Assembly: GCF_020510665.1 (NCBI RefSeq)
Contig: NZ_CP075187.1
Span: 2,004,501 to 2,068,500 of the forward strand
DNA from: Dechloromonas denitrificans
GTDB taxonomy: Bacteria; Pseudomonadota; Gammaproteobacteria; Burkholderiales; Rhodocyclaceae
Direction of reading: 5' to 3'
Length of the DNA stretch: 64,000 nucleotides
Under the pieces are notes generated by a model. The model ran no database searches and had not been told where the DNA came from. It was given only the letters and a program-made list of their open reading frames with translations. Of the stretch, positions 43,033 to 52,335 are shown one piece after another; position 1 is the first letter of the stretch; each line of letters begins with the position of its first letter. A program made the translations under genes and the position numbers.

Positions 43033-45141
43033 TTAATGCTGAGTCGAGAGTTCCAATACACGATCGTTCAGTGTGCCCCGCCATTTTTCGTGAACGATAA
43101 AATCCCGCAGCTCGTTGCAAGTCATCGGTTTTCCGAAAATGTAGCCTTGCACGGCTTCACAGCCGGATTGACGAAGAAACTCGAGTTGCGACGGTGTTTC
43201 AACCCCTTCGGCAACGGAGCGCAAGCCGAGGCGCTTGCTGAAAGCAATCAGCGCTGCAACTAGCTCACGAATTTGCGGAGCACGGTCGATTTCCTTGATA
43301 AAGGTGCGGTCGATCTTGATCGAGCTCATCGGTAATTGGCAGATCAGGCCGAAAGAGCAAAAACCGGCCCCAAAATCATCAAGCGTGAATTTGCAGCCCG
43401 AGTAAGCCAAGCGAAACAAGGTTTGCTGGGCAATTTCATTACCGGTCAATGCAGTTTCGGGGCACTCGAAGGTAATGTAGCGCGTTTGCATACCGGCGCG
43501 AACGAGTGTGTCGAGCAGCTTGGGAACGGCATCCGGTGCGGAAAGCTGCCGTGCGGAAAGGTCAATCACCAGCCCCAGGTTGGCATGGATGTCGTTAAGG
43601 CTGGTCAATTCGCGTACAGCTTCGGCCAGGGCCAGTTGACCAAGCTCCGGCATGATTCCAATATCCTCGGCCACCTCAAGGAAACGTCCAGCATCGAGCA
43701 GACCAAATTCAGGATGGTGGAATCGCAGCAATGCTTCGACATTTTCCAGACGGCCATCGAGCAAGGAAATTTCCGGCAGATAACGTAACGAATAGCGCCA
43801 GTTTTTCAGACCGTCACGCAGTTCTCGCTCCATATCCAGACGGTTGCGCGCCGAGTTCTGGGCATCCTGCTCGATATATCTGAAGCAGCCTCGTCCGGCG
43901 GCCTTGGCGCTGTACAGGGCGCTATCGGCAGCAGCAAGCAGGGTTTCAGGGTCGGTGGCATCAGTCGGGAAACGACCAACCCCGATGCTGGCCCCCAGTT
44001 CAAGCTGGATTTTGCCAAACTGGAACGGCTGCTTGAGTTCGCTGATCAGTTTTTCGCAAACGCTGGCCAATCCTTCCGGATGCTCATTGAGTTCGAGAAT
44101 GACCACAAACTCATCCCCACCACGTCGGCTCACCGTATCGCTGTGGCGCAACAGGCTGAGCATGCGATCAGCCATGGTTTTAAGTACTTCGTCACCAACC
44201 GCATGTCCATAGGTATCATTGATTTCCTTGAAACGGTCGAGATCGACGTAAAGCACTGCCAGTTTTTGGCGATGGCGCTGGGCACGGGCAACTGCACGTT
44301 GCAAACGATCGTTGAACAGCAGGCGGTTGGGCAAGCCGGTCAAGGCATCAAAATGTGCCATGCGCCGAATGTGCTCTTCTTCCTTCTTGCGTTCCGAGAT
44401 ATCGGAAATCAGGCCAACATAACGGCGAGAGCCCTGGAATTCACCGTCGACCGCAGCAATCGAAAGCCATTCGGAAAATGTCACGCCATCCTTGCGGCGA
44501 TTGACAATTTCACCGGACCAACGACTGTGGGTACGCAGGGTATCCCACATCGCCCGATAAAACTCGGGACCATGCACACCGGCGGAAAGCATGCTAGTTC
44601 GTTCGCCAATCACCTCATCCGGCCGATAACCGGTTATTTCGGAAAAAGCCGGGTTGACCGCAAGAATCGTGCGGTCCTCATTGGTCACGATGATGCCTTC
44701 GTTGGCAACTTCAAACACCATGCGGGCCAGCTTGAGCTCCATGACCCGCTTGCGATCACGCAAACAACGGGCAATGACATCAAGCAGCAGCACAGGATCG
44801 ACCGGTTTGAAAACATAGCCATCCACACCGATGTCGATGGCGCGACGCAGATGCTCGGTTTCTGCCGATGAAGAAATGACGACGATAGCCGCATCAGGAT
44901 CCTGGTCCTTGATCTGCTCGCTCATCGCCAAACCGTCGATACTCGGCACCGAAATCTCGGTCAACGTCACATCCGGTTCGCGCAAACACCACTGGCGCAA
45001 GCCCTCCTCGCCATTTTTGGCCAGAAATACTTCGCCAACGTGAGGCAGGATGATGCTCTCGATGTGAGCCCGCATGGCCGGGTCACTTTCGATGACCAGG
45101 ATGCGGGCTTTGGCAAATAATGGAGAAACAAGGTAGCTCAA
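43033..45141 (-). CDS. REC-PAS-GGDEF-EAL protein with degenerate receiver
   Basis: 702 residues from a TTG with AAGGA upstream. The N-terminal receiver domain (residues ~12-125) keeps the signature Lys112 but has Glu62 in LTEISVPSIDG where the phospho-acceptor Asp should be. The acidic pair reads Glu18-Ser19. A PAS domain (~145-260), an intact GGDEF (RRGGDEF) and an intact EAL domain (ENVEALLRFHHPE, DDFGAGF) follow. It can in principle make and degrade c-di-GMP. The Asp-to-Glu change suggests phosphorylation-independent, perhaps constitutively active-like input. It lies within the exopolysaccharide region. Confidence 0.9.
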   Translation of the reverse strand: MSYLVSPLFAKARILVIESDPAMRAHIESIILPHVGEVFLAKNGEEGLRQWCLREPDVTLTEISVPSIDGLAMSEQIKDQDPDAAIVVISSSAETEHLRRAIDIGVDGYVFKPVDPVLLLDVIARCLRDRKRVMELKLARMVFEVANEGIIVTNEDRTILAVNPAFSEITGYRPDEVIGERTSMLSAGVHGPEFYRAMWDTLRTHSRWSGEIVNRRKDGVTFSEWLSIAAVDGEFQGSRRYVGLISDISERKKEEEHIRRMAHFDALTGLPNRLLFNDRLQRAVARAQRHRQKLAVLYVDLDRFKEINDTYGHAVGDEVLKTMADRMLSLLRHSDTVSRRGGDEFVVILELNEHPEGLASVCEKLISELKQPFQFGKIQLELGASIGVGRFPTDATDPETLLAAADSALYSAKAAGRGCFRYIEQDAQNSARNRLDMERELRDGLKNWRYSLRYLPEISLLDGRLENVEALLRFHHPEFGLLDAGRFLEVAEDIGIMPELGQLALAEAVRELTSLNDIHANLGLVIDLSARQLSAPDAVPKLLDTLVRAGMQTRYITFECPETALTGNEIAQQTLFRLAYSGCKFTLDDFGAGFCSFGLICQLPMSSIKIDRTFIKEIDRAPQIRELVAALIAFSKRLGLRSVAEGVETPSQLEFLRQSGCEAVQGYIFGKPMTCNELRDFIVHEKWRGTLNDRVLELSTQH

Positions 45142-45200
45142 GGGAATTCCTTGCGTAAAAGAGATCGCACCGACAAGCGTTTTCCAGCGGACCGGCTGAC

Positions 45201-46304
45201 TCAGCCGCGCGAATCTCCCCAGCGCAGCGGAAACCGGTCATCCCCGACATAGGTCGCATGACCGCTGCGGTCGACGCAGTAGCGAGGCGAAACAATCATC
45301 TCGGTGAAATTCATGTTTTCGCCGATACGCGTGTATTCGAACAACACGCTGCGAACCACTTTTGATCCGGCACGCAGATGGCTGCCGTGGCCGATCCAGC
45401 TCGGTCCGATGATCGAGCAACCAGGCTCGATACGGACGCTGGAGCCGATGTACACCGGCCCGACAATTTTGACGCTACCCCAGCTGATGCTGGTATTCAG
45501 CCCGACCCAGACACCCGGCTCGATCTGGCGGCCCGGCATGCGCATTTCGGCCACTTCGCCACTCAGCACTTTTTGCAGGACAGACCAGTAGTCGGTAACG
45601 CGACCAATATCGATCCAGTTGAAAAAGCGGTTCTGGGCGTAGAACGGCAGATCGCGTTCAACCAGCATGGGAAACAGCTGGCTACCGATGTCGAATTCGC
45701 CACCGGCCGGAATGAGGTCGATCGCTTCCGGTTCGAAAATGTAAATACCGGTACTGGCAAGGGTCGACCGCGCCTCTTCAGGTTTTGGCTTTTCCTGGAA
45801 AGAACGGATGCGACCATCATCATCGGCCACAACAATGCCGTAGTTCTGGACCTGGTCGCTTGGAACATCAAGCGTCACCACGCTGGCAATCGCGCCTTCC
45901 TTCTTGTGCTCGGCCAAGGCAGCGCCAATATCGAGATCGATGATGGCATCTCCACAGATAACCAGCGTTGTTTCGTCAAAAAACCCGCTGAAATCCTGAA
46001 TCCGGCGCATGCCCCCCGCAGAACCCAGCGGCTTGGGCAGGATATCGCCATGCTCATAAATACCTTCGTAGGCATAACCGATATTGACGCCCCAACGATG
46101 ACCATCACCGAAATACTCCTCGATCTTGCGATGGTTGTAGGCAACATTGATCATGATGTCGGTAATACCGTGCCGGGCCAGATGTTCGATCAGGTATTCC
46201 ATCACCGGCTTGCCGAGAATGGGAATCATCGGCTTGGGCAAATCCTTGGTCAAAGGCCGAACGCGAGTCCCCTGACCGGCCGCGAGAATCATTCCTTTTG
46301 CCAT
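45201..46304 (-). CDS. NDP-sugar pyrophosphorylase (mannose-1-phosphate guanylyltransferase-like)
   Basis: 367 residues from ATG 46304 (GGGAGAT upstream; an overlapping GTG precedes it). The N-terminal nucleotidyltransferase starts GMILAAGQGTRVRPLTKDLPK and includes FQEKPKPEEA. A left-handed beta-helix tail follows (~240-345, IEPGVWVGLNTSISW and repeats). This is the eukaryotic-GMPPB-like layout also seen in bacterial GDP-mannose or glucose-1-phosphate nucleotidyltransferases. It is distinct from manC at 39194, so the region encodes two nucleotidyltransferases; the sugar is not determinable by eye. Confidence 0.87.
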   Translation of the reverse strand: MAKGMILAAGQGTRVRPLTKDLPKPMIPILGKPVMEYLIEHLARHGITDIMINVAYNHRKIEEYFGDGHRWGVNIGYAYEGIYEHGDILPKPLGSAGGMRRIQDFSGFFDETTLVICGDAIIDLDIGAALAEHKKEGAIASVVTLDVPSDQVQNYGIVVADDDGRIRSFQEKPKPEEARSTLASTGIYIFEPEAIDLIPAGGEFDIGSQLFPMLVERDLPFYAQNRFFNWIDIGRVTDYWSVLQKVLSGEVAEMRMPGRQIEPGVWVGLNTSISWGSVKIVGPVYIGSSVRIEPGCSIIGPSWIGHGSHLRAGSKVVRSVLFEYTRIGENMNFTEMIVSPRYCVDRSGHATYVGDDRFPLRWGDSRG

Positions 46305-46377
46305 CACATCTCCCTGATATATTTGATTTATTGAATGCGCAGGATTGCTTCGCTACGCCAAAAATGAGAATGAAAGA

Positions 46378-47640
46378 TCATTTGGCAGCCTTGGCATCGT
46401 TTGCCGGCAAACCCGGCGCCTTCGTTGTCAAAACTGATCGCTGAGCAAGCTGCAACTCGATGTCAGCGGCAATTTCATGGCTCCGCAAAGGCAAAAGCAG
46501 GGTTGAACCAACCGCGTAATAGTGGCCCTCCGGCAATGGATTGGCCTGCGCGATCAACCTCACCGGTACATTATTGCGACGCGCCAGCTCACCTTGGGTG
46601 GTCGGCCGCGTGACACGAACGGCACGCCACGACACCCAGGGGCCGGGGTGATTTCCCATGTTGATCACCAGTTGCAGCGCAGCATCGTGTGGCAGCAGCA
46701 ACTGGGTATGACTGCGCCCCACAATGATCGGCGCGTTGAGTGACGGATTGAGCGCGATGAACTTGGCTAGCGGAAGCCCCGCAAGACGCGCCACAAGGCT
46801 GACATCAATGTCACGATGCATTTCAACCACGGTGTGACGAGTCGCATTTTCAATCGGTGGCAGGGTTATCTTGTAGAAAGCCGGATCGGCAATGACCTTT
46901 TTCAAGGCAAAAATACGAGGCACATAGTTACGGGTTTCTTCCGGCAACTTTGCGGCAAGATCGTTGAAATTCGGCTTTTTGATGCCGCGAGCCTTGGCAC
47001 GGTCGACCTCCGCCTGAATGCGTTTTTCACCACAGTTGTAGGCTGCCATGGCCAATGGCCAGCTATCAAACATGCCATGCAGCATGCTGAGGTAATCCAG
47101 TGCGGCACGAGTCGAGGTAATCAGCGAACGTCTTTCATCCTGGAAGCGGTCAATGTTCAACTCGTAGGTACGCGCTGTCTTTTCGATGAACTGCCACGCT
47201 CCGTGCGCCTCGGCATGTGACTGGGCCTCCAGTGTGTAACCTGACTCAACGAAAGGAACCAGCACAAGCTCCATCGGCAACTTTCGGCGCTCGACCTCAT
47301 CGACCACATAAAACAAGAGGTTGGCAGCTCGTTGCGAGGTATGGTCAAGAAATTTGTCGGCGGCAAATTTGCGCGCGACACGGATAACCTGAGGGTCTTT
47401 CTCCAGATCATCAACCTTGAATCCATGCCTGATGCGATCCCACAAATCATGGTAATGGACAGCGGGCGAAGGTGCGTGCGCGAGTATCTCGTGCAGTGGG
47501 CCAGGTTCGACTTCAATGGCCTCAGGCTCCAACTGAACAACTTCGGGCTGGATTTCCTCATAAGGGGCATCAAATACCGACGCACAGCCGCCGAGCGTGA
47601 GTATGAGCAGAGCCAGAGCAAGGGGATGGCGAAGGTTCAA
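46378..47640 (-). CDS. mltD: MltD-like lytic transglycosylase lipoprotein
   Basis: 420 residues from TTG 47640, which has AGGA 7 bases upstream and gives a lipoprotein signal NLRHPLALALLILTLGGCAS; the frame extends to 47730 without family similarity. The SLT catalytic domain (~115-270) shows VPFVESGYTLEAQSHAEAHG (catalytic Glu in VESGY), AWQFIEKTARTY and NCGEKRIQAEVD. Two LysM-like repeats occupy the C-terminus. It cleaves peptidoglycan glycan strands from the outer membrane side. It is divergent from the lapG gene. Confidence 0.88.
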   Translation of the reverse strand: MNLRHPLALALLILTLGGCASVFDAPYEEIQPEVVQLEPEAIEVEPGPLHEILAHAPSPAVHYHDLWDRIRHGFKVDDLEKDPQVIRVARKFAADKFLDHTSQRAANLLFYVVDEVERRKLPMELVLVPFVESGYTLEAQSHAEAHGAWQFIEKTARTYELNIDRFQDERRSLITSTRAALDYLSMLHGMFDSWPLAMAAYNCGEKRIQAEVDRAKARGIKKPNFNDLAAKLPEETRNYVPRIFALKKVIADPAFYKITLPPIENATRHTVVEMHRDIDVSLVARLAGLPLAKFIALNPSLNAPIIVGRSHTQLLLPHDAALQLVINMGNHPGPWVSWRAVRVTRPTTQGELARRNNVPVRLIAQANPLPEGHYYAVGSTLLLPLRSHEIAADIELQLAQRSVLTTKAPGLPANDAKAAK

Positions 47641-47850
47641 ACCGTTATCCTGATTGAAACAGATGCCGAAAATTGGTTTCGGCAAAGCGGGGCATTCTCC
47701 CCTCAGTCCGGCAGATTTGAAATAAGACATTAGTCATATTCCGAATCTCACGCAGACGTCCGCAGCCAATTTCGAACCTGATGGATGTCTGCCCGCCATT
47801 CTGCATGTGCCTGTAGAATGGGGAGCTTGCGACGTTAGCTGTTTTTCCGG

Positions 47851-48537
47851 ATGCTTTTTTCAAAGCGAAATTTTCGATTTCTTGCTGCGCTTGCCCTTGT
47901 TGCTGCCACTCTGCCGGTGGTGGCTGGGCTCGTCGATTTTTCGGATAACCTGCTCAACTATGTCGCTCGCCAGTTTTCACCGGAGGCGCCGAAACGGCTG
48001 CTCATCTGGAAACGTCTCTTGACCGACATGAAATCCGCCGAAGCAACAGGCGCGCGCCAGAGTGACCCCAGAGCCGAAACGCTGACTCTCCGCAAGACCA
48101 ATGAATTCATGAACCAGGTGCCTTATATCAACGATAGCGCGCACTGGGGGAAAGAGGACTACTGGGCCACACCGGTTGAAATGCTTAGCTCTTTCGGGGG
48201 GGATTGCGAAGATTATTCTATTGCCAAATATTTGTCGCTGAAGGAGCTCGGCATACCCATCGAGCGCCTGCGCATCAGTTATGTCAAGGCAACCAGTGTT
48301 GGCGAATCCCATATGGTCCTGGCTTACTACCCTCGCCCGGATGCCGACCCGCTAATTCTCGACAATCTGGTCAAAGAGGTAAAACCAGCCTCACAGCGCC
48401 CTGACCTTGAACCTGTTTACAGCTTCAACGATGACGATATATGGCTGCCCTCAGGAGCTACCCGCAAAGGTGGTGCGTCTCAGGTACGCCTATGGCGTGA
48501 ATTGCTCGAGAAACTCGCCAAGGAACAGCGGCTTTAA
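47851..48537 (+). CDS. lapG: LapG-type periplasmic cysteine protease
   Basis: 228 residues with an N-terminal signal/anchor (RFLAALALVAATLPVVAGLV). The transglutaminase-like DUF920 catalytic triad is complete: Cys119 in FGGDCEDYSIAKY, His154 in ESHMVLAYY and Asp171 in LILDNLV. The residues flanking the Cys (Asp118, Glu120) are the calcium ligands described for LapG. LapG clips RTX-type adhesins from the cell surface when LapD is free of c-di-GMP. The cognate LapD is encoded 12 kb away (33857-35815), with no adhesin in between. It is the only plus-strand gene of this region. Confidence 0.9.
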   Translation: MLFSKRNFRFLAALALVAATLPVVAGLVDFSDNLLNYVARQFSPEAPKRLLIWKRLLTDMKSAEATGARQSDPRAETLTLRKTNEFMNQVPYINDSAHWGKEDYWATPVEMLSSFGGDCEDYSIAKYLSLKELGIPIERLRISYVKATSVGESHMVLAYYPRPDADPLILDNLVKEVKPASQRPDLEPVYSFNDDDIWLPSGATRKGGASQVRLWRELLEKLAKEQRL

Positions 48538-48578
48538 GAGAGAAAGACCAAGGGCTATGCGCTGTCTTGCCCTGGTGG

Positions 48579-49238
48579 TCAGTGCTTGAGCAGCGCAGCT
48601 TTGTCAAAGCGCTTGGCAATTGCAAGCAAGTCACCCTTGGAGTGCGGCCGGGCATTATCAATCATGTCGATCAATTTAGCCTGGCGCGCGGTGCCCGCCT
48701 CTCGCCAACGAGCAAAACCTATTTCAGCCAACGTGCGTTGTACGCCAGCTTCCCTATTGCCATATTGCCAGGCACGTTCCCATGCCTGCCATAAGGCCTC
48801 GTCTTGCCCCCCTTGCAAATGCAGGGCCAGAGACAAGTTAACCCATGCATAAGGTGACATCGGTCGATTCACAACGGCCTGCCTGAAATAACTTACCGAA
48901 TCGGCCAGCATGGCTTGCTCAAGCTCTGGAATGGCCCGGGAACTTGTCGCACGCAAACCGTAAAGATAACCAAGATATTCATGCAGCTGCGGATCACTCG
49001 GCGTCCAGTGCAACGCTGCGACCAGATCATTGCGCGCTGTCCCCCATTCGATCACTTTGGGCAAAGGTGATTTCCCACTTTGCCATTGGGTAATCTGCCA
49101 GCGAGACTGCATGGATACAGCATCAGCCAGCGCAGCACGCAGACCAAAATACAGCGAGGCACTGCTGGCAACAAGCAGCAGCCCAATCAGCGCCTGAGCA
49201 CCGATACCGAGCGAAGCCTCATTCGGCGCATCGTTCAT
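48579..49238 (-). CDS. Membrane-anchored TPR-like protein
   Basis: 219 residues. One membrane helix (~14-36, ALIGLLLVASSASLYFGLRA) precedes a soluble helical region with TPR-like repeats (PQLHEYLGYLYGL, PYAWVNLSLALHLQGG, ALWQAWERAWQYG). Its ATG overlaps the stop of the upstream phosphatase gene (ATGA), so it is translationally coupled to the export/chain-length genes. Similar small TPR proteins occur in beta-proteobacterial exopolysaccharide loci, probably as scaffolds. No enzyme motif is visible. Confidence 0.7.
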   Translation of the reverse strand: MNDAPNEASLGIGAQALIGLLLVASSASLYFGLRAALADAVSMQSRWQITQWQSGKSPLPKVIEWGTARNDLVAALHWTPSDPQLHEYLGYLYGLRATSSRAIPELEQAMLADSVSYFRQAVVNRPMSPYAWVNLSLALHLQGGQDEALWQAWERAWQYGNREAGVQRTLAEIGFARWREAGTARQAKLIDMIDNARPHSKGDLLAIAKRFDKAALLKH

Positions 49239-49954
49239 TCCAGACCCAAAATCCGTGCAGGACGATCCCTGACCATTTGCCAGGCCATCTTTTCACCGAC
49301 CAATTCCGCAACAGCATCTCTGCCCTCGCCCAAAATGGGAGGACGATGATCGATATTGTGCGCATCACTGGCAATAACGTGAGCCCATTCATTCTGAATC
49401 AGCGTCACGGCTGTTTTGCGCGAAGTTTCGCCAAAACGCCCGGCAATAGAACCTGCCGTGATCTGCAGCCAGCATCCACTGTCCACAAAAGGATGAATTT
49501 TTTCAGGTTGTGCCATGACTGCCTTGTTCCGCTCAGGATGGGCAATCAATGGACGAATCTTGAGTTGCAGCAGTTTGTCGACAAATTGCTGGCTCCCGAC
49601 CGGAATAATTTGGTGTGGGAACTCAAGAAGCATGATGCGATAACCGTCGACGGTTCCCAGAAAAGGGATCTCGCCATCCAGAATCAATTCCAGTGACTCG
49701 ACACTCAGACGAACCTCACCACCAAGGCGAATTTCAAGCGGGATGCCGTGTTCTTTCAGCTCTGACTGGAATGCTTCAACCCGGCTCTCAAGCCCGGAAC
49801 GTACATTACTGTAACGGCCGGGGTGGATGTGTGGCGTCATGACAGCAACCCGGATACCGTCGTCGACAGCCACCCTGGCCAGAGCAAGCGACTCATCCAG
49901 CGTGGCAGCACCGTCATCGACGCTGTAGAGCAAATGAGAGTGTAGATCGATCAT
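49235..49954 (-). CDS. cpsB: PHP-family tyrosine-protein phosphatase (CpsB/YwqE type)
   Basis: 239 residues from ATG 49954, which has GGAG/GGGG upstream. Metal-binding residues of the PHP fold are visible: MIDLHSHLLYSVDDGA, TPHIHPG, HPERN and SDAHNID. It dephosphorylates the tyrosine tail of the BY-kinase, completing the kinase/phosphatase cycle that sets polymer length. Proteobacteria more often use LMW phosphatases (Wzb) here; the metal-dependent PHP type is typical of Firmicutes but also occurs in beta-proteobacteria. It is 54 bases downstream of the BY-kinase. Confidence 0.9.
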   Translation of the reverse strand: MIDLHSHLLYSVDDGAATLDESLALARVAVDDGIRVAVMTPHIHPGRYSNVRSGLESRVEAFQSELKEHGIPLEIRLGGEVRLSVESLELILDGEIPFLGTVDGYRIMLLEFPHQIIPVGSQQFVDKLLQLKIRPLIAHPERNKAVMAQPEKIHPFVDSGCWLQITAGSIAGRFGETSRKTAVTLIQNEWAHVIASDAHNIDHRPPILGEGRDAVAELVGEKMAWQMVRDRPARILGLE

Positions 49955-50008
49955 GCTTTTCCCCTGCTCCTTCAGTTCAGCTACGCTATGCACCACCTGT
50001 TGCAACGA

Positions 50009-52270
50009 TCAGGTGTTTGCATCATCGCCATAGACTGTGCCGTAGCCACCTTGATAGCCTTTGGTGCCGTAGCCATATTTACCGTAGCCAGAATATTCGC
50101 CGTAATACTTCTCTGCGTGGGCGAAATCCAGTTTATTCAGCACGACACCCAGTATCTGACCATCGGCACGACGCAGGCGCTGTAGCCCCTTGCGAGCAAG
50201 CTGATACGGCGTATCGAGTGCCTTGACCACATAAATGACACCGGTAGTCAGGGCGCTGATCACCAACGCGTCGCTGACTAGTTCGACCGGCGGAGAGTCG
50301 ATGATAATGATGTCAAAGGTTTCCGAGAGTTGCGCCAAGGTATCCTTGAACTTCTGGGAAAGCAGCAGTTCAAGCGGATTTGGCGGAATGGTCCCGGATG
50401 GCAGGATCATCAGGTTGGAACCTTCAACAGCCTGCAAGCATTCCTCCAAGGTTGCCGTTCCTGACACCAGATTCGACAAGCCTTTGGAGCCTTTACCCAG
50501 ATCAAGCCCCTTGGAAACAGCGGGGCGACGCATGTCCGAATCGATCAGCAGGGTCTTTTTGGTATGGGCATGAGCCATTGCCAGATTAATCGAAAATGTG
50601 GTCTTGCCCTCACCCGGCAGACTGGAAGTAACAAGCAGAATACGCTTGTCAAGATCGATGGCAGAGAGCAGCACCCCGGTCCGCGCTGTACGGATCGCTT
50701 CGGAATAAAGCGATTTTGGCTGATCCAGGAAAAGACGCGCGGTCGACGTCCGTTCAACCTCGGATTTGTCGAGCAGCGGTAAAGTCGTCAGCAACGGGTG
50801 CTTGAGCTTGGTTTCAATATCTTCAGTCGTCTTCAAGGTGTTATCGAGACGATCAAGCAACAAGGAAGACAGGACGCCAATAAACAGACCAAGGACAAAA
50901 GCAATCAGAATGATTTGAACTTTTTGCGGTTTGACGGGTTTATTCGGCACCACAGCAGGATCAACGACACGTGCAACTGCAGATTGCAAATCGCCCGCTA
51001 CATTGGTTTCCTTGGCACGCTTCATGAACATGTCATACATCTGGCGATTTGACTCGACTTCGCGGTCAAGCACGCCCAATTCGAATTCCTTGCGGTTGAT
51101 TGTTTGGACCGAGCCACGCGCCGAGGCCATGATGCCCTCAAGCGCACGCTCCGTACCGCGAGCCGCCTCGTATTCGCGAGTCACACTCGACACGACCATG
51201 TCGACCTGCCGCTTGACATTGTCACGAGCAGCCTTTAACTCGCCTTCACCCTGCAGATACTTTGGATGCTCCGTACCGTAACGCTGAGCAATTTCAGAAA
51301 GACGGCGCTCTGCTTCACCTTCCTGCTTCTTTGCCTCACCCACAATGGTATTTTTGATTACCGCAGGCAATGAACTTAGATCTGCGCCTTTAGGTGCATT
51401 TTTGATCTGGTTGTAAGCATTTTCAGCCTCGGCACGCTTCATCCGTGTTTCGACGAGACGCTGGGTAACTTCTTCAATCTGTTTGCCAGCACCACTTTGC
51501 GCAGCATTCTTGACGTCGACAATGCCTTCTTTTTCACGGAAAGTTTGCAGCGCACGTTCAGATTCATCAAGCTTTGTCTTGAGAGATGACAAACGCTCCT
51601 GCAGCCAGCTGCTCGCCTGCTTCGTTACCTTGTAGCGGGCATCAAGATCATTCTCGATGTACACATCGGCAACGGCATTCGCTACCAAAGCAGACAACTC
51701 TGCATCTTTGGACTCAAAGCTGATTTTGGCAAGTTGGCTCAAACGAATTGGCTCAATCGTCAATCGCTTGGAAAAGCCAGTATAAATCGCCTCTGCCAAG
51801 GCAAGCTCAGTCCATTCCTTCTTTTCCAGGTCGTCGGTAAATCCCGTACTGGCCAATATCGAACCTACCCAGGACTTTGACTTCTCACGAGGATCAAACT
51901 CCTCACGCTCCCAAAGCTTGGTCTTGATAATTGCTTTAACAGCAACTTCACGCGATTTGATGATTTCGACCTGGGTCTGGAAATACTCACGATTCTGGGA
52001 TATGCCGGAGTAAACGTCTTCAATCGACAGAACCTTCGATTTATTGGCTTCGATCAAAACCGTTACCGTTGCCCGATAAACAGGAGTCATCACGAAGACC
52101 ACAACTGCTGCCAACAAAGCTACGGCCAAACCAAAAGCAACAATCGCCACTTTTCGCTTGGTGATACTGCGCCAGTATTCAACGATATCGAGCTTATCGG
52201 CGTTATCGGCAGGATCATGCAGAAAAATCTGCTTGTGCTTATTGTGGTCTTGAGTGAGTTCAGTCGACAT
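50009..52270 (-). CDS. wzc: Polysaccharide co-polymerase / BY-kinase (Wzc-like)
   Basis: 753 residues. An N-terminal Wzz domain follows the helix AIVAFGLAVALLAAVVVFVM (~35-58). A long periplasmic coiled coil (~200-400) and a second helix (~445-465) precede the cytosolic tyrosine-kinase domain. Walker A (SSLPGEGKTTFSINLAMAHA), Walker A' (TLLIDSDMRRP) and Walker B (IIIDSPP) are intact. The C-terminus is a cluster of about eleven Tyr in a Gly-rich tail, the autophosphorylation site. It controls chain length and export with the Wza-like protein encoded upstream. Confidence 0.94.
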   Translation of the reverse strand: MSTELTQDHNKHKQIFLHDPADNADKLDIVEYWRSITKRKVAIVAFGLAVALLAAVVVFVMTPVYRATVTVLIEANKSKVLSIEDVYSGISQNREYFQTQVEIIKSREVAVKAIIKTKLWEREEFDPREKSKSWVGSILASTGFTDDLEKKEWTELALAEAIYTGFSKRLTIEPIRLSQLAKISFESKDAELSALVANAVADVYIENDLDARYKVTKQASSWLQERLSSLKTKLDESERALQTFREKEGIVDVKNAAQSGAGKQIEEVTQRLVETRMKRAEAENAYNQIKNAPKGADLSSLPAVIKNTIVGEAKKQEGEAERRLSEIAQRYGTEHPKYLQGEGELKAARDNVKRQVDMVVSSVTREYEAARGTERALEGIMASARGSVQTINRKEFELGVLDREVESNRQMYDMFMKRAKETNVAGDLQSAVARVVDPAVVPNKPVKPQKVQIILIAFVLGLFIGVLSSLLLDRLDNTLKTTEDIETKLKHPLLTTLPLLDKSEVERTSTARLFLDQPKSLYSEAIRTARTGVLLSAIDLDKRILLVTSSLPGEGKTTFSINLAMAHAHTKKTLLIDSDMRRPAVSKGLDLGKGSKGLSNLVSGTATLEECLQAVEGSNLMILPSGTIPPNPLELLLSQKFKDTLAQLSETFDIIIIDSPPVELVSDALVISALTTGVIYVVKALDTPYQLARKGLQRLRRADGQILGVVLNKLDFAHAEKYYGEYSGYGKYGYGTKGYQGGYGTVYGDDANT

Positions 52271-52335
52271 TCAGTTCAGCCTGATTGCGTGCCCGAAGGC
52301 ACGCCTGCATTTAAATAACGGGAAAAGAAAAAAGC

